64,000 bases of DNA from CBDUXP01 sp965371225 [NCBI: uncultured bacterium] (GCA_965371225.1 CBDUXP010000009.1:1-64000); one strand, 5' to 3'; positions 1 through 8,166 are shown, counted from the stretch's first letter. The notes: generated by a model from the sequence alone, not told the origin. Translations and numbers: made by a program.

Positions 1-237
1 TACCAGTACGATCCTGTCGACGGGCAGATGCTGCGCCTGCACTTCAAGAACCTGCACAGCGGCATCATGAAGAAGGGCGAGTTTTACGTCAGCTGCGCCG
101 ACTTCACGGACCAGCACGGCCGCTTGCTGGATCTGGACTTCCTGGTCATTGCCGACCGCGAAAAGCTGCGCACAACGCAAGCGATCGTGCACGCCGTGGA
201 CGGCACGAAGCGTCCGTACCACGTGGAGGGCGACTGA
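1..237 (+). CDS. 3' end of an unrecognised gene
   Basis: The reading frame is open from the first base of the window and ends with TGA at 235-237, so only the last 78 codons are seen; the start lies upstream. The visible part is a small mixed-charge domain with no membrane segment and no cysteine-rich site (one Cys only), containing motifs such as LHFKNLHSG and LDLDFLV. I do not recognise the family. The sigma factor begins 9 nt after the stop, so the gene probably shares a transcript with the sigma/anti-sigma pair, which suggests but does not show a linked role. Confidence 0.7.
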   Translation, partial: YQYDPVDGQMLRLHFKNLHSGIMKKGEFYVSCADFTDQHGRLLDLDFLVIADREKLRTTQAIVHAVDGTKRPYHVEGD

Positions 238-246
238 GCGCGGCGG

Positions 247-768
247 ATGCCTGAGCGCCGCCCGCCGCGCGCCGCCGCGCGCGACCCGGACGAACTGGAG
301 ACCTTGCTCCAACGAGGATTTCGCTACGCCCTAGCGTTGACGCACAACACGGCCCGCGCTGAAGATCTCGTGCAAGACGCCTGTGTCTCGATCCTGCGGG
401 CGGGCGGGCCATGGCAGAGGGGTTACTTGTTCACCACCATTCGCAACCGCTTCATCGACCAATACCGGCGCGAGCGGCTCGTCGTCATCGAGCCACTGGA
501 TGATGCCGACCGCGGCGACGTGCAGAGACTCGACTGGCGGGAAACCGAGACGTTCCGCGCAGAGCTGGACACGCTGCAGCAGGCGCTGGCCACGCTGCGC
601 GCGGAAGAACGGGAAGCGCTGTACCTGGCGGCCGTGGAAGGCTATACAGCGGCAGAGGTCGCCGACCTGACGCACCGGCCGCGGGGAACCGTGCTGAGCC
701 TGGTGTTTCGCGCGCGGCAGAAGGTGCGCCGATTTTGCAGCGAGCGGGAGCGGGAGGCGTTGCCGTGA
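247..768 (+). CDS. RNA polymerase sigma factor, ECF type
   Basis: This 173-residue protein has the size and two-domain plan of extracytoplasmic-function sigma factors. Region 2 covers roughly residues 20-75, with the typical AEDLVQDA helix and the YLFTTIRNRFIDQYRRER segment that contacts the -10 element. Region 4 (about 105-165) carries the LRAEEREALYLAAVEGYT and helix-turn-helix segments that bind the -35 element. The preceding gene ends 9 nt upstream. Its TGA overlaps the GTG start of the next gene (GTGA), the usual coupling between an ECF sigma factor and its anti-sigma partner. The signal and regulon cannot be read from this sequence; the porin downstream is one possible target. Confidence 0.92.
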   Translation: MPERRPPRAAARDPDELETLLQRGFRYALALTHNTARAEDLVQDACVSILRAGGPWQRGYLFTTIRNRFIDQYRRERLVVIEPLDDADRGDVQRLDWRETETFRAELDTLQQALATLRAEEREALYLAAVEGYTAAEVADLTHRPRGTVLSLVFRARQKVRRFCSEREREALP

Positions 769-1406
769 GCGCGTCGGATATGCAAACGCACCTGCGTGAG
801 TATTACGCGGCGCAGTCGCTCCGGCCCGAGGTGGCCGCGCGCCTGCTCGCCGAAGCGACGGCCGGTGTGGATGGCTACGCGCCGGTCGCCGCGCAGCGCC
901 GATTCTGGAATGCCGGCTGGCAGTGGTGGGTACGGCCGATGGCCGCTGCGGCCGCGATCTGGGTCGTCTTGACCGGCATTCTTTATCTATGGGAGGCGCC
1001 CTCCCGGACCGGCCAAGAGCAAGACGTTGGGCTGAGCCTCGCCACGGCCATCGCGCAGGAGATCGCCCGGAACCACCATAAGCGGGCGGACGTCGAGTTT
1101 ACAGCGGCGACATTCGCCGACCTTCGCGGCCAGATGGACCGTCTGGACTTTACGCCGGTGGAGCCCGCGGACCTCAAGGCCCGGGGCTTCCGGCTACTCG
1201 GCGGGCGCTACTGCTCGATCCAAGGGCAGCTCGCCGCGCAGATCAAGCTGGCGGACCCAGCCGGACAGGTTCACACGCTTTACGAGACTCGCCTCAACGA
1301 GACATTCGGCGCCGCGCTGGAGGGGGAGGTGGACGTAAACGGGGTGCGGGTGCACCTGTGGCAAGAGGTGGGGCTCCTAGTTGGGCTGGCCAGTCCACCG
1401 GACTAG
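765..1406 (+). CDS. Membrane-anchored anti-sigma-like protein
   Basis: I chose the GTG at 765 rather than the ATG at 735. GTG overlaps the sigma factor stop as GTGA and has a GGGAG Shine-Dalgarno about 8 nt upstream, while the longer version would run far into the sigma gene. The product is 213 residues. A short cytoplasmic N-terminus is followed by one membrane helix near residues 55-75 (MAAAAAIWVVLTGILYLWE) and a periplasmic domain of about 130 residues ending in a GGRYCSIQGQLAAQIKL segment, a style seen in ECF-linked membrane partners. No HXXXCXXC zinc motif of the ZAS type is present. Position and topology support an anti-sigma role; this is inferred, not seen as a named domain. Confidence 0.72.
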   Translation: MSASDMQTHLREYYAAQSLRPEVAARLLAEATAGVDGYAPVAAQRRFWNAGWQWWVRPMAAAAAIWVVLTGILYLWEAPSRTGQEQDVGLSLATAIAQEIARNHHKRADVEFTAATFADLRGQMDRLDFTPVEPADLKARGFRLLGGRYCSIQGQLAAQIKLADPAGQVHTLYETRLNETFGAALEGEVDVNGVRVHLWQEVGLLVGLASPPD

Positions 1407-1733
1407 AGACCATGGTCGGAACGAGCGGCTTGAGCCCCGCAGCGGGACAGGCAGACCTCGACCCGGCCACCCCGGCGGCTGCAGTTGGTGGCCGAGCGGC
1501 GATCCAGCTGGGCCGGATCTTCGCATTTCCCCCGGGCTGTTCTCGAGGCTAGGCTTCCTTGGATCATGTGTGACAGGTGGAGTTCCAGTGTGTGGCCATA
1601 AATAAGAAAAACAGGTCTGATTCGAAAAACAGTAGAAGACCCTTCAATAGGATAACGGGAGATTGCTGCGTCAACGTGGACGAGGCGCCGCACCGGAAGG
1701 CGACAGTCCCAGACGTGAGGAAGGACGAGGAGC
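1407..1733 (+). other. Intergenic region before the porin
   Basis: A 327-nt gap with no credible gene. It holds a short hairpin around 1500-1519 (GATCC/GGATC) without a T-run. Near 1600-1660 it becomes AT-rich, a likely place for the porin promoter, but no clear -35/-10 pair stands out. A GAGG/AGGAG sequence sits just before the porin ATG. Confidence 0.5.
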
Positions 1734-3086
1734 ATGAGGACGCGACTGAGTAGCGGATCGGGATTGGCGGCCGGACTTGCTGTGGTGCTGGGTGTTGCGC
1801 TGCTGGCAGTGCCGGGCCCGGCGGGGGCGGATGACATGGAGGCGGCGCTGGACCGGCTGGACCGGGCGGCGCAGGCGGACCCGAATCTGTCCGGGGAGTT
1901 CAAGGCGAGCCTGCGGGACCTTGTGAACGCGTTGCGTGCTGAGCGCGTGGCCGAAGCGGAAGGCTACCGCGAGGTCGTGGACGTGGAGGACGGGAAGGAT
2001 TACTTCGCCGAGCATCGCCAGCGGATGAACATCTTCGGCGACATGCGGCTGCGGCATGAGTCTAACGTGGAGTTGGACGACGTTCCTGATCGCCACCGGG
2101 AGCGCGCGCGCTTCCGCATCGGGATGACGTACGACATCGCCGACACGGTGAAGCTCGGGGCGCGGGTGATCACCGGCAACGCGGGTGACCCAAATTCGCC
2201 GCACGAGACGTTCGGAAACACGTCGACTGGGAGCGGCCTGACGTCCTGGACCATCTCGCTGGACCGGGCGTACGTGACTTGGACGCCGGCGCTGGTGGAC
2301 GGGCTGGCAGTGACGGGCGGGAAGTTTGGCCACCCATTCAAGAAGAACCCGGTGTACGGGGAGCTGGTGTGGGACGGGGATATCCAGCCGGAAGGCTACA
2401 AGCTCACGTACGAGCGCGAGGAGCTTGGCCCCATCGACAGACTGTTCCTGGCGCACGGCGGGTACGTACTGCAGGAGCAGGGCGCGGCGGACGAGGCAAC
2501 GCTGTGGGTGTGGCAGGGTGCGCTGCAGGACCAGGTGACCGAGGACTGGAGTGTGCAAGGCGCGCTGGGGTTCTACCACTACCTGGACATCAATCCGGAC
2601 GGGAGCGCGGTACTCGCGGGTATGCATAACGCGGGGAACCGGCTGAGCCCATCGGGCACGTTCATGAGCGACTTCCGGATCCTGAACCCGATCGTGGCGG
2701 CCACGTGGAGCGGCTGGGAGGCGCACCCGATCACGCTGGCGGGCGAGCTCATCCACAACACCGGTGCCGAGGGCGGCGACGACGACGGGTGGGCCGTGGG
2801 CGTATCTACGAAGGGCGAAGTCTTCGGGAGGCCGACGACCGCGTACTACCAGTACCAGGTGGTGGAGCGGGAGGCCGTGTTCTCGCCCTTTGCGCAGGAC
2901 GACTTCCTCTTCCAGACCAACCACCGCAGCCACGTGGCAGGACTGAAGGTGAAGCTCGAGGACCGGATAGGGCTGCACCTGTGGGGCCTGTTCAGCCGGC
3001 GGGACGAGCTGACCCAAGGCATCGCTACCGCCGACAGCGACGACACCCAGATCCGCCTCCGCGCCGACCTCAACGTGAATTTCTAG
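1734..3086 (+). CDS. Putative outer-membrane porin
   Basis: This 450-residue protein starts with a clear signal peptide (hydrophobic stretch about residues 10-27, likely cleavage after GPAGA near 32). A short helical, probably coiled segment follows, then a long run of alternating amphipathic strands rich in Tyr, Trp and Asp. It ends in LNVNF, and a terminal Phe is the usual Bam recognition signal of outer-membrane beta-barrels. Repeated FGDMRLRHE, FRIGMTYD and VTGGKFG-type strands resemble the putative-porin family (PF16930-like). The substrate is unknown. An AGGAG motif lies just before the ATG. The Rrf2 regulator begins 47 nt downstream on the same strand, so the two may be co-transcribed. 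Confidence 0.82.
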   Translation: MRTRLSSGSGLAAGLAVVLGVALLAVPGPAGADDMEAALDRLDRAAQADPNLSGEFKASLRDLVNALRAERVAEAEGYREVVDVEDGKDYFAEHRQRMNIFGDMRLRHESNVELDDVPDRHRERARFRIGMTYDIADTVKLGARVITGNAGDPNSPHETFGNTSTGSGLTSWTISLDRAYVTWTPALVDGLAVTGGKFGHPFKKNPVYGELVWDGDIQPEGYKLTYEREELGPIDRLFLAHGGYVLQEQGAADEATLWVWQGALQDQVTEDWSVQGALGFYHYLDINPDGSAVLAGMHNAGNRLSPSGTFMSDFRILNPIVAATWSGWEAHPITLAGELIHNTGAEGGDDDGWAVGVSTKGEVFGRPTTAYYQYQVVEREAVFSPFAQDDFLFQTNHRSHVAGLKVKLEDRIGLHLWGLFSRRDELTQGIATADSDDTQIRLRADLNVNF

Positions 3087-3133
3087 GCGCGCAGGATCGG
3101 CGATCGCGAGCAAACGAGGACAGGAGACGGCGA

Positions 3134-3565
3134 ATGATCTTTTCACAGAGCTGTGAGAATGCGTTGCACGCCCTGACGTACATTGCCACGCTTGACGAGG
3201 GACAGACTGCCACCGTCAAGGAGATCAGTGGACGGCAAGAACTGCGGCAGCCAATCCTCGCCAAGCTGCTGCAGACGATGGCCCGCGCGGGCTTGGTCAC
3301 GTCTGTGAAAGGGCCAGGGGGCGGGTTTGCCCTGGCAATCGATGCACAACACATTACACTGTACGATGTGGTCGTTTGCATCGATGGTACGGTCGACCTG
3401 GAGCGATGTACCGTGGGAATGATGGAGTGTACCGACGAAGCTCCGTGCCCCCTACACGATCAGTGGAAGGTGCTCCGCGAAGAGATCAAGATCTATCTCA
3501 CGCGAACCACGCTACTGGAGATGTGCAACGCAGTGCAGCAGAAGCAGGAGGCCCGATCCCTGTAG
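3134..3565 (+). CDS. Rrf2-family transcriptional regulator, probably Fe-S
   Basis: The start is the ATG at 3134, preceded by AGGAGACGG; the frame stays open further upstream only as an overlap with the porin. The 143-residue product has an N-terminal winged helix (about residues 1-80, with the VKGPGGGFALA wing typical of Rrf2 proteins) and a C-terminal dimer helix. Three cysteines in the ERC, MMEC and EAPC positions (about 93-106) match the cluster ligands of IscR, NsrR and RsrR, so a [2Fe-2S] or [4Fe-4S] cluster is likely. Such regulators sense iron-sulfur status, nitric oxide or redox. The porin upstream and the damaged Fe-S respiratory gene at 4.9 kb are plausible but unproven targets. Confidence 0.9.
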   Translation: MIFSQSCENALHALTYIATLDEGQTATVKEISGRQELRQPILAKLLQTMARAGLVTSVKGPGGGFALAIDAQHITLYDVVVCIDGTVDLERCTVGMMECTDEAPCPLHDQWKVLREEIKIYLTRTTLLEMCNAVQQKQEARSL

Positions 3566-4314
3566 TCGACTGGCGTCCATTGCGGCCGGATCACCCCGCG
3601 GACTTGTGCCGCTCCTCAGCGAGCCTACCCACCGACGCTGCAAGCGGCACATTCGCTCGCAAAGGAACGTACCAGTTGGTTACGCGAGCCTTCCACCTGG
3701 AGCGGGCGCGCCTACAGGGTGCAACCGAGTGAACGCGGTGCGGGGGCCTCAGGCAAATCCGTGCCCGCCAATAGCGGAGGCTGGAGGATAGGCCCCCTCC
3801 CAGGAAAGCGCGCCACCGGGGATACAAGTTTTATGACTAGGATCTGTAGCCGGTCGGTGGCGCTGAACTCGTTCACGGTCCCGATGGGGCCGTGCGGCAT
3901 GGCTGCCATGGCCCAAGTGGCGACCGGCGGTGGCCCCACTCCGCCTCATTATCGAAAATTGCTGAATGAGCTATCGATTCTTGATGTCCGGTCCCTGGTG
4001 AAAGGACATTCATAACTTACGCTATGGTAATGAGTTATAACGATCCAGCCCCGAATTCACTGGACAAACAGGACATGGTGACCGAATAATAGAGAGGTTC
4101 CTCGGTCACTTACTGTTCCGCTCCACTAAGAGGAACGGGTCGGAAGTTGCTTATGAGAAGCGGCTTCCGACTTTCTTCTTTCTGCACCGCACACCAAAAG
4201 GGGCCATCTAGAGGGCAAGCCCGTGTCCGAGATGATGCAAGGTCTGACCTTACATTCCCCCCTTGTTTACATTTCACGGGTCACTTCCGAGTTTACGCAT
4301 AGCCCGTCCCCCCA
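3566..4314. other. Gene-free region with inverted repeats
   Basis: About 750 nt with no gene I can support; the reading frames here have no family features. It contains stacked inverted repeats: ATAACT/AGTTAT near 4013-4039, GTGACCGA/TCGGTCAC at 4078-4109, GTTCCTC/GAGGAAC at 4097-4136 and a long hairpin at 4139-4171. AT content rises after about 3940. It borders the truncated IS3 element and is probably part of the same mobile-element debris. Confidence 0.5.
4139..4171 (+). terminator. Strong 14-bp hairpin followed by a pyrimidine run
   Basis: GTCGGAAGTTGCTT (4139-4152) pairs with AAGCGGCTTCCGAC (4158-4171) as a 14-bp stem, with two G-U wobbles in the RNA and a 5-nt ATGAG loop. It is followed by TTTCTTCTTT. 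Stem, loop and tail fit a Rho-independent terminator reading left to right. It is far from the nearest upstream stop (3565), so it may instead be a structural part of a lost mobile element. Confidence 0.5.
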
Positions 4315-4393
4315 TGACCTGCCCCTCTAAACCTAGTCCAAGGCTTGTGAGAGTATCGTGGGCTGTTAGACACAGGAGAAAGGGGAGGCCGCC

Positions 4394-4672
4394 ATGGCTC
4401 GCAAGCGGAACACCGCGGAACAGATCATCACCAAACTCCAAGAGGCGGAGGTCGAGTTGGCCCGGGGCCAGACCGTGCCCCGGGTCTGCAAAAAGCTTGC
4501 GATCAGCGGGCAGACGTACTACCGCTGGCGCAAGGAATACGGCGGCATGCGGGTGGAGCAGGCCGAACGACTCAAGGACCTGGAACGGGAGAACGCGCGC
4601 CTGAAGCGGCTGGTCGCGGACCAAGCGTTGGAAAACGCGATCCTGCGGGACGTGGCAGAGGGAAATTTTTGA
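4394..4672 (+). CDS. IS3-family transposase OrfA
   Basis: This 92-residue protein is a typical IS3 OrfA (Transposase_8 type). An N-terminal helix-turn-helix (about residues 8-50, with VCKKLAISGQTYYRWRKEYG) binds the terminal repeats, and a leucine-zipper-like coiled coil follows (LKDLERENARLKRLVADQAL, about 58-78) for multimerisation. A GGGGAGG Shine-Dalgarno precedes the ATG. The A/T-rich slippage site AAATTTTTGA sits at the stop, as expected for programmed -1 frameshifting into orfB. The catalytic orfB is missing, so this copy cannot transpose on its own. Confidence 0.93.
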   Translation: MARKRNTAEQIITKLQEAEVELARGQTVPRVCKKLAISGQTYYRWRKEYGGMRVEQAERLKDLERENARLKRLVADQALENAILRDVAEGNF

Positions 4673-4725
4673 GCCCGTCCCGGCGGTGGCGGGCCGTGGC
4701 CGATGTCCGGGCTGGTCGGCTATGA
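4669..4725 (+). pseudogene. 5' remnant of IS3 OrfB
   Basis: In the -1 frame after the slippage site, 18 codons read LSPSRRWRAVADVRAGRL and then stop. The LSP-RRR-AV-HVR pattern is the usual beginning of IS3 OrfB proteins. The DDE catalytic domain (normally about 250 residues) is absent. Confidence 0.6.
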
Positions 4726-4901
4726 CGGTCTGCAGCTCGTCTGGAATGTTTACCCTCAGCGACGAGGGCAGCGACCTGACCGCCGAGGTCCTCGCGGTTA
4801 TCGTCGTACACCGCCAGTACGCGGATGTCCGCATGCCGGCTGAATCTCTGGACCGCGCGGAGGTTGCCGTGGGTGAGGTCGAGCGCCTCGGTAATGGCCG
4901 C
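4726..4901 (-). pseudogene. C-terminal remnant of a tyrosine recombinase
   Basis: Read on the minus strand from about 4901, the frame gives AITEALDLTHGNLRAVQRFS, then RHADIRVLAVYDDNRED and GGQVAALVAEG. This matches the end of phage-type integrases, with the box II region (SRH, His) and the catalytic Tyr in VYDDNRED. The N-terminal and core domains are missing, and the fragment abuts the broken IS3 orfB. It is evidence of an old integration event; the neighbouring 4.9-6.1 kb gene seems to have lost its 5' end at this junction. Confidence 0.62.
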
Positions 4902-4915
4902 GCGCGGCCACCGGA

Positions 4916-6091
4916 TTGGCGGCGATCGGGTTTGTCGGCGGGCTGATCGCCTGGGGCATACGCGGCAACCGCTACTGCTGGCTGGGCGTCAGCTTTCTGG
5001 TCTGGTACACGATCTACGGCGCCAAGGTGGGGAAGGGCAGCGAATTCTGGCCCTACCGCGGCTGGGGCTACGAGTGGCTCTCTTTCGGCGGCCGACCTTG
5101 GTCGTTCTGGTACACGGTGCTGTACACGACGCTCATGACGCTCTTCGGTCTTCAAGCGATCAAGCGCTGGGGCGTGGACCACAAGGACCGGTTTCAGATC
5201 TGGCGTTACGTGTCCCTCTTGGCGTTTCAGTGGATCATGTTCTTCCTTATCCCCGAGTTCCTCTTCCAGTGGGCGGTGCAATATCAGTGGGTAGGTGAGG
5301 CATTGGCGAACGACCCGCAGTTCGCCGGTCAGGCGTGGCGCAGCTATGGCCTCGTCTACGCCTGGCCGCTGTTCTTCTACACCTTCTTCTACTCGCCGCA
5401 CCGCATCTGGGTCGTGTGGGGAGTTCTCCTTACGTTCGTGGTCATCCCCATATTCGTCCTGTTCCACGGCAAGCGTTACTGCTCGTGGATCTGCGGCTGC
5501 GGGGGCTTGGCTGAGACTTTCGGCGACCGGTGGCGGCACCTGGCCCCCAAGGGTACGACCAGCATCGCGTGGGAGAAGATGGGCATCGTCGTCCTGATGT
5601 TTGCCAGCGCCGTCACCGTGGCCATGCTCCTGCGCGACGCGTACGCTGCCATCTGGCAGCCTACTGAGCGTGCCCTACAGGTCTACCGCATTTTTGCCGA
5701 CGTTTGGCTGGTGGGCATTCTGCCCGTAACCCTCTACCCCTTTCTCGGGGGCAAGGTGTGGTGCCGCTATTGGTGCCCGCTCGCCAAGCTCATGCAAGTC
5801 CAGAGTACGCTCTTTGCGAAGTTCAGGCTCAGCCGCTTCCACATAGTCGCGAACGACAAGTGCATCGGCTGCTACGAATGCTCGCGCAACTGCCAAGTGG
5901 GTATCCCCGTAATGCAGTATGCGCTCAAGCAGGAGACGCTCGATAATTCGACCTCGTCCTGCATTGGCTGCGGTATCTGTGTCACCGTCTGCCCCATGGA
6001 CACACTGACGTTTTCCTCCACCGGTCGAACTGACATCACGCTCTCCACATCGAACAAGGAACCAACACATACCACGACGGGAACGCCCTAG
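4916..6091 (+). CDS. Membrane 4Fe-4S protein (NapH/NosR-like), probably 5'-truncated
   Basis: The frame encodes about 391 residues with several membrane helices, two NapH/NosR-type cysteine motifs (RYCSWICGCGG near 183-193 and VWCRYWCPLAK near 280-290) and two ferredoxin [4Fe-4S] sets (CIGCYECSRNC and CIGCGICVTVCP, about 318-362). Proteins of this type pass electrons across the membrane to periplasmic or quinone-linked reductases. The only start is a TTG at 4916 without a Shine-Dalgarno. The frame begins inside a hydrophobic helix directly at the recombinase remnant, so the original N-terminus has probably been lost. The C-terminal tail after the second cluster is Thr/Ser-rich and ends at a tRNA-like fragment, so it too may be altered. 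Confidence 0.75.
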   Translation: MAAIGFVGGLIAWGIRGNRYCWLGVSFLVWYTIYGAKVGKGSEFWPYRGWGYEWLSFGGRPWSFWYTVLYTTLMTLFGLQAIKRWGVDHKDRFQIWRYVSLLAFQWIMFFLIPEFLFQWAVQYQWVGEALANDPQFAGQAWRSYGLVYAWPLFFYTFFYSPHRIWVVWGVLLTFVVIPIFVLFHGKRYCSWICGCGGLAETFGDRWRHLAPKGTTSIAWEKMGIVVLMFASAVTVAMLLRDAYAAIWQPTERALQVYRIFADVWLVGILPVTLYPFLGGKVWCRYWCPLAKLMQVQSTLFAKFRLSRFHIVANDKCIGCYECSRNCQVGIPVMQYALKQETLDNSTSSCIGCGICVTVCPMDTLTFSSTGRTDITLSTSNKEPTHTTTGTP

Positions 6092-6112
6092 AGGCGGCGG
6101 GAATCGAACCCG
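6091..6112 (-). other. tRNA/tmRNA 3'-end-like fragment (possible att remnant)
   Basis: Read on the minus strand this is CGGGTTCGATTCCCGCCGCCTC: a perfect T-arm (CGGG-TTCGATT-CCCG) followed by an acceptor-like GCCGCCTC, as in the 3' ends of many tRNAs and tmRNAs. No matching 5' acceptor (GAGGCGG) is found in the next 100 nt, so it is not a gene. Tyrosine recombinases commonly leave such 3' fragments as attachment repeats, and a recombinase remnant lies 1.2 kb away. It begins exactly at the stop codon of the Fe-S gene. Confidence 0.5.
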
Positions 6113-6614
6113 AAGCGGCGCGTTTACTCGCGACGTCGAACACCGGACAGCCGGAGGCAATTAGAGGACAGATCGGGTCACCCGACGGTCAACCCGGGAC
6201 AGACGCTCCACGGACACATGTCGAGGAGTGGACAGAACGGGTCACCCAAGGGGCGAGTAGCGGTCACGCAAACGCCCCCATAGCGCCCCCTGGGGATTTG
6301 CTCTACCTCGCCTGGGCCTGGCCGCAACTGCCGGAGCAATTGCGCAAGGGGATTATCACGATGCTACAGAGCCATCTGAATTCAAGAGAATGATAGAGGG
6401 GCGGTGCCACTGATGGGCCCCACCTACCGGTGAATCTCTGCCGAATTGCCGGGACATGCCTGTCGGAGGTTGCCATGATCGTCAAACGGGCCTCCCTGCG
6501 TTGGTTCCCTGCTATTGGTCCGAAGGACCCTTACGGGGCTGATTCCGCTGTAGTACGCCCGCAAGGAGTGTGCTCCTGCCATCTGATGTGCGCGGGGTGG
6601 GCATGCGCTTAGCA
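6113..6614. other. Gene-poor region with mobile-element debris
   Basis: Nothing convincing is encoded here except a short remnant ORF at 6283-6393. The stretch has mixed base composition and no promoter or hairpin I can defend. It separates the mobile-element region from the minus-strand genes that start with the GFA protein. Confidence 0.45.
6283..6393 (+). pseudogene. Remnant of a small integrase-associated ORF
   Basis: An open stretch reads LAWAWPQLPEQLRKGIITML and then SHLNSRE before TGA. The W-P-LPE-LR-GI-AM pattern recalls short proteins encoded next to integrases in environmental genomes. There is no start codon or Shine-Dalgarno and only about 36 codons, so it is at best a decayed fragment. 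Confidence 0.3.
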
Positions 6615-7019
6615 TCAGGCCCGGTCGGGTCGTCCATCGACCTGGGGCAACCCGTCCGTGATCTCGTGCCAGGGGGCTTTGCTGGCCACGTTGATGTGCA
6701 TGGTCGGGACAAATTCCGCCTCGTCGTCGAGTGGCCCAAGCGTCAAGGCAATCATCGGGCCTTCCGGCCATTGATACGTAAAGAGCGAGGACCCACATGT
6801 CTTGCAGAAACTGCGGTTCACGAAGCCGTCTTCGGCATAGAGCTGGATGTTCTCTCGGCCGCGGATGATGCGTAGCTGGTCGAGTTGAATCAACATGAAG
6901 GCTTCGTACGTCGAGCCTGTGAAGCGACGGCATCGCTGGCAGTGACAATTCATTACCGCGAGCGGGTCTCCGCTGATTTCATACGCCACGGTTCCGCACA
7001 AGCATTTGCCGGTTGCCAT
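6615..7019 (-). CDS. GFA-family zinc protein
   Basis: This protein of about 134 residues carries the zinc-binding pattern of the GFA (DUF636) family: GKCLCGTVAYEI at the N-terminus, CHCQRCRRFTGS near 27-38 and FCKTCGS near 73-79, on a small beta-sandwich. The family includes Gfa, proposed to help glutathione and formaldehyde condense, but most members have no proven activity. I chose the second of two adjacent ATGs (7019) because GGAAG lies 6 nt upstream; 7022 is equally possible in practice. It ends the long minus-strand run and is 51 nt from the diiron oxygenase gene. Confidence 0.85.
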   Translation of the reverse strand: MATGKCLCGTVAYEISGDPLAVMNCHCQRCRRFTGSTYEAFMLIQLDQLRIIRGRENIQLYAEDGFVNRSFCKTCGSSLFTYQWPEGPMIALTLGPLDDEAEFVPTMHINVASKAPWHEITDGLPQVDGRPDRA

Positions 7020-7070
7020 CATCAGCTTCCGAGGGCGAATCCGGGTGAACAACCTACTGAGCTTGCACAG

Positions 7071-8057
7071 CTAGGCGGGCAGCGTAACGTCGTCGGGCCA
7101 GAGGCCTTCCTTCCTCCAGCGCCGGAGCGTGCGCGGCGTGATCAAACCGAGCTCCAGGCAGAGGTTGCGGATGTTGGCCGTCGCGTCGTGAAGCCGTTGC
7201 CGCGCGGTGGGATTGTCGGTGAACGCCTCGCGGATGACCGCGTCCGGGATGCCGTACGTGGCGATGATGTCGGAGCCCGGCTGGAGCATGCGCTGTGACA
7301 TGCGCCCGAGCAAGAATGGGATCGTCCGGCGCAGGCGTCGCAGCTTGCGGCCGCCCAGTTGCGGCACGTGCCGGCGTAGGTACTCTCGTGCAAAGGCCAA
7401 GTGTCGCGCTTCTTCCGTGATATGGATGACGCTGATGCGGCGGAGCAGCGGGTGCATGTCCGGGTACTCGCGGAGCGCCCGCCGCTGCACGCAGTCGATC
7501 GGTTCCTCGCCACCGAGCACGAAGAAGAAGAAGAGTTCGGGAAACGTGCTGCCAAGCCGCACAACTTTCCGTGCGCCTTTCTTCGCAAACCCGGGCAGCC
7601 CGCGGAGGTCGAAACCTGTGCGGTTTACGAACTCCTGGAAAATGAGCGAATGGTGCCCCTCCTCGATGATTTCGTGGTAGGCGTAGCGAAACTCGGGCGC
7701 GCCGTTGGGCAGCACCCATGCGAACTCGAGCATGCCACGCTGCAGCACGTTCTCGAACTGTGCGCCAGTTTTCATAAAGCTGGCGACCAGGTGCAGCCCG
7801 ATAGCCGAGCGCACTTTCGGCGGCTGGGACTGATACCACGATGTCTCCGCCAGCGGGTCGGGGGGACGTAGCTCGAACCGCGCGTCGGCAGCGTCGATGG
7901 CCATCTCGGGGTCGTCCCAAGCGACATCAGCGTACGCGTCGAAATGCTTGGTGACCGAGTGCTGCGAAAGCTTGTGCAGGAGCGTCGCAAAATTCGCGTC
8001 GCTTTCGCCGGGCGAAAGGCCCATGGGCGCAGGCAGATCCAGGGACGTGTGTGTCAT
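7071..8057 (-). CDS. AurF-like non-heme diiron oxygenase
   Basis: This 328-residue helical protein fits the AurF/CmlI diiron family (PF11583), whose known members oxidise arylamines to nitro groups, with others acting as hydroxylases. All seven expected iron ligands can be placed: E102, E132 and H135 (IIEEGHH), E185, H212, E216 and H219 (HITEEARHLAF). The spacings are close to those of AurF (the last four match its 27, 4 and 3 residue gaps). An unusual FFFFF run sits at 176-180. The start has GGAGGG 8 nt upstream, and a TACAAT -10-like element lies at 8126-8131 on the minus strand, so it may have its own promoter. The substrate is unknown; the pathway next door suggests a cofactor-linked or lipid-like substrate, which is inference. 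Confidence 0.87.
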   Translation of the reverse strand: MTHTSLDLPAPMGLSPGESDANFATLLHKLSQHSVTKHFDAYADVAWDDPEMAIDAADARFELRPPDPLAETSWYQSQPPKVRSAIGLHLVASFMKTGAQFENVLQRGMLEFAWVLPNGAPEFRYAYHEIIEEGHHSLIFQEFVNRTGFDLRGLPGFAKKGARKVVRLGSTFPELFFFFVLGGEEPIDCVQRRALREYPDMHPLLRRISVIHITEEARHLAFAREYLRRHVPQLGGRKLRRLRRTIPFLLGRMSQRMLQPGSDIIATYGIPDAVIREAFTDNPTARQRLHDATANIRNLCLELGLITPRTLRRWRKEGLWPDDVTLPA

Positions 8058-8166
8058 GGTCCAACCCTCCGAGCCGCGCGCCGCTCCTCGACGGACCAGA
8101 CGCGCGGGTTGAGTAGCACTAGAACATTGTATCCGGCCCGCGGACCCGTCCCGTGCAGATCAGCAT

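Larger units (their letters stand above)
4315..4725 (+). mobile_element. Truncated IS3-family insertion sequence
   Basis: The left end is marked by TGACCTGCCCCTC (4315-4327), which resembles terminal inverted repeats of IS3 elements. It is followed by a typical leader and an intact orfA. Only the first codons of orfB remain, and the element breaks off at about 4725 where a recombinase remnant on the other strand begins. No right inverted repeat or target duplication is seen, so the element is dead unless helped in trans. Confidence 0.7.

Noticed and set aside
1430-1530. A riboswitch (c-di-GMP type) before the porin
   Set aside because: A GGCAGACC-like stretch was suggestive, but the conserved core and receptor elements of the class could not be placed.
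4274-5539. A long minus-strand frame of about 420 codons across the IS3 and Fe-S genes
   Set aside because: It runs opposite to orfA and the Fe-S gene, has no family features apart from the short recombinase-like tail region in another frame, and is a by-product of high GC content.
6091-6112. A complete tRNA or tmRNA gene on the minus strand
   Set aside because: Only the T-arm and acceptor 3' side are present; no matching 5' acceptor, D-arm, anticodon arm or tmRNA tag frame was found.
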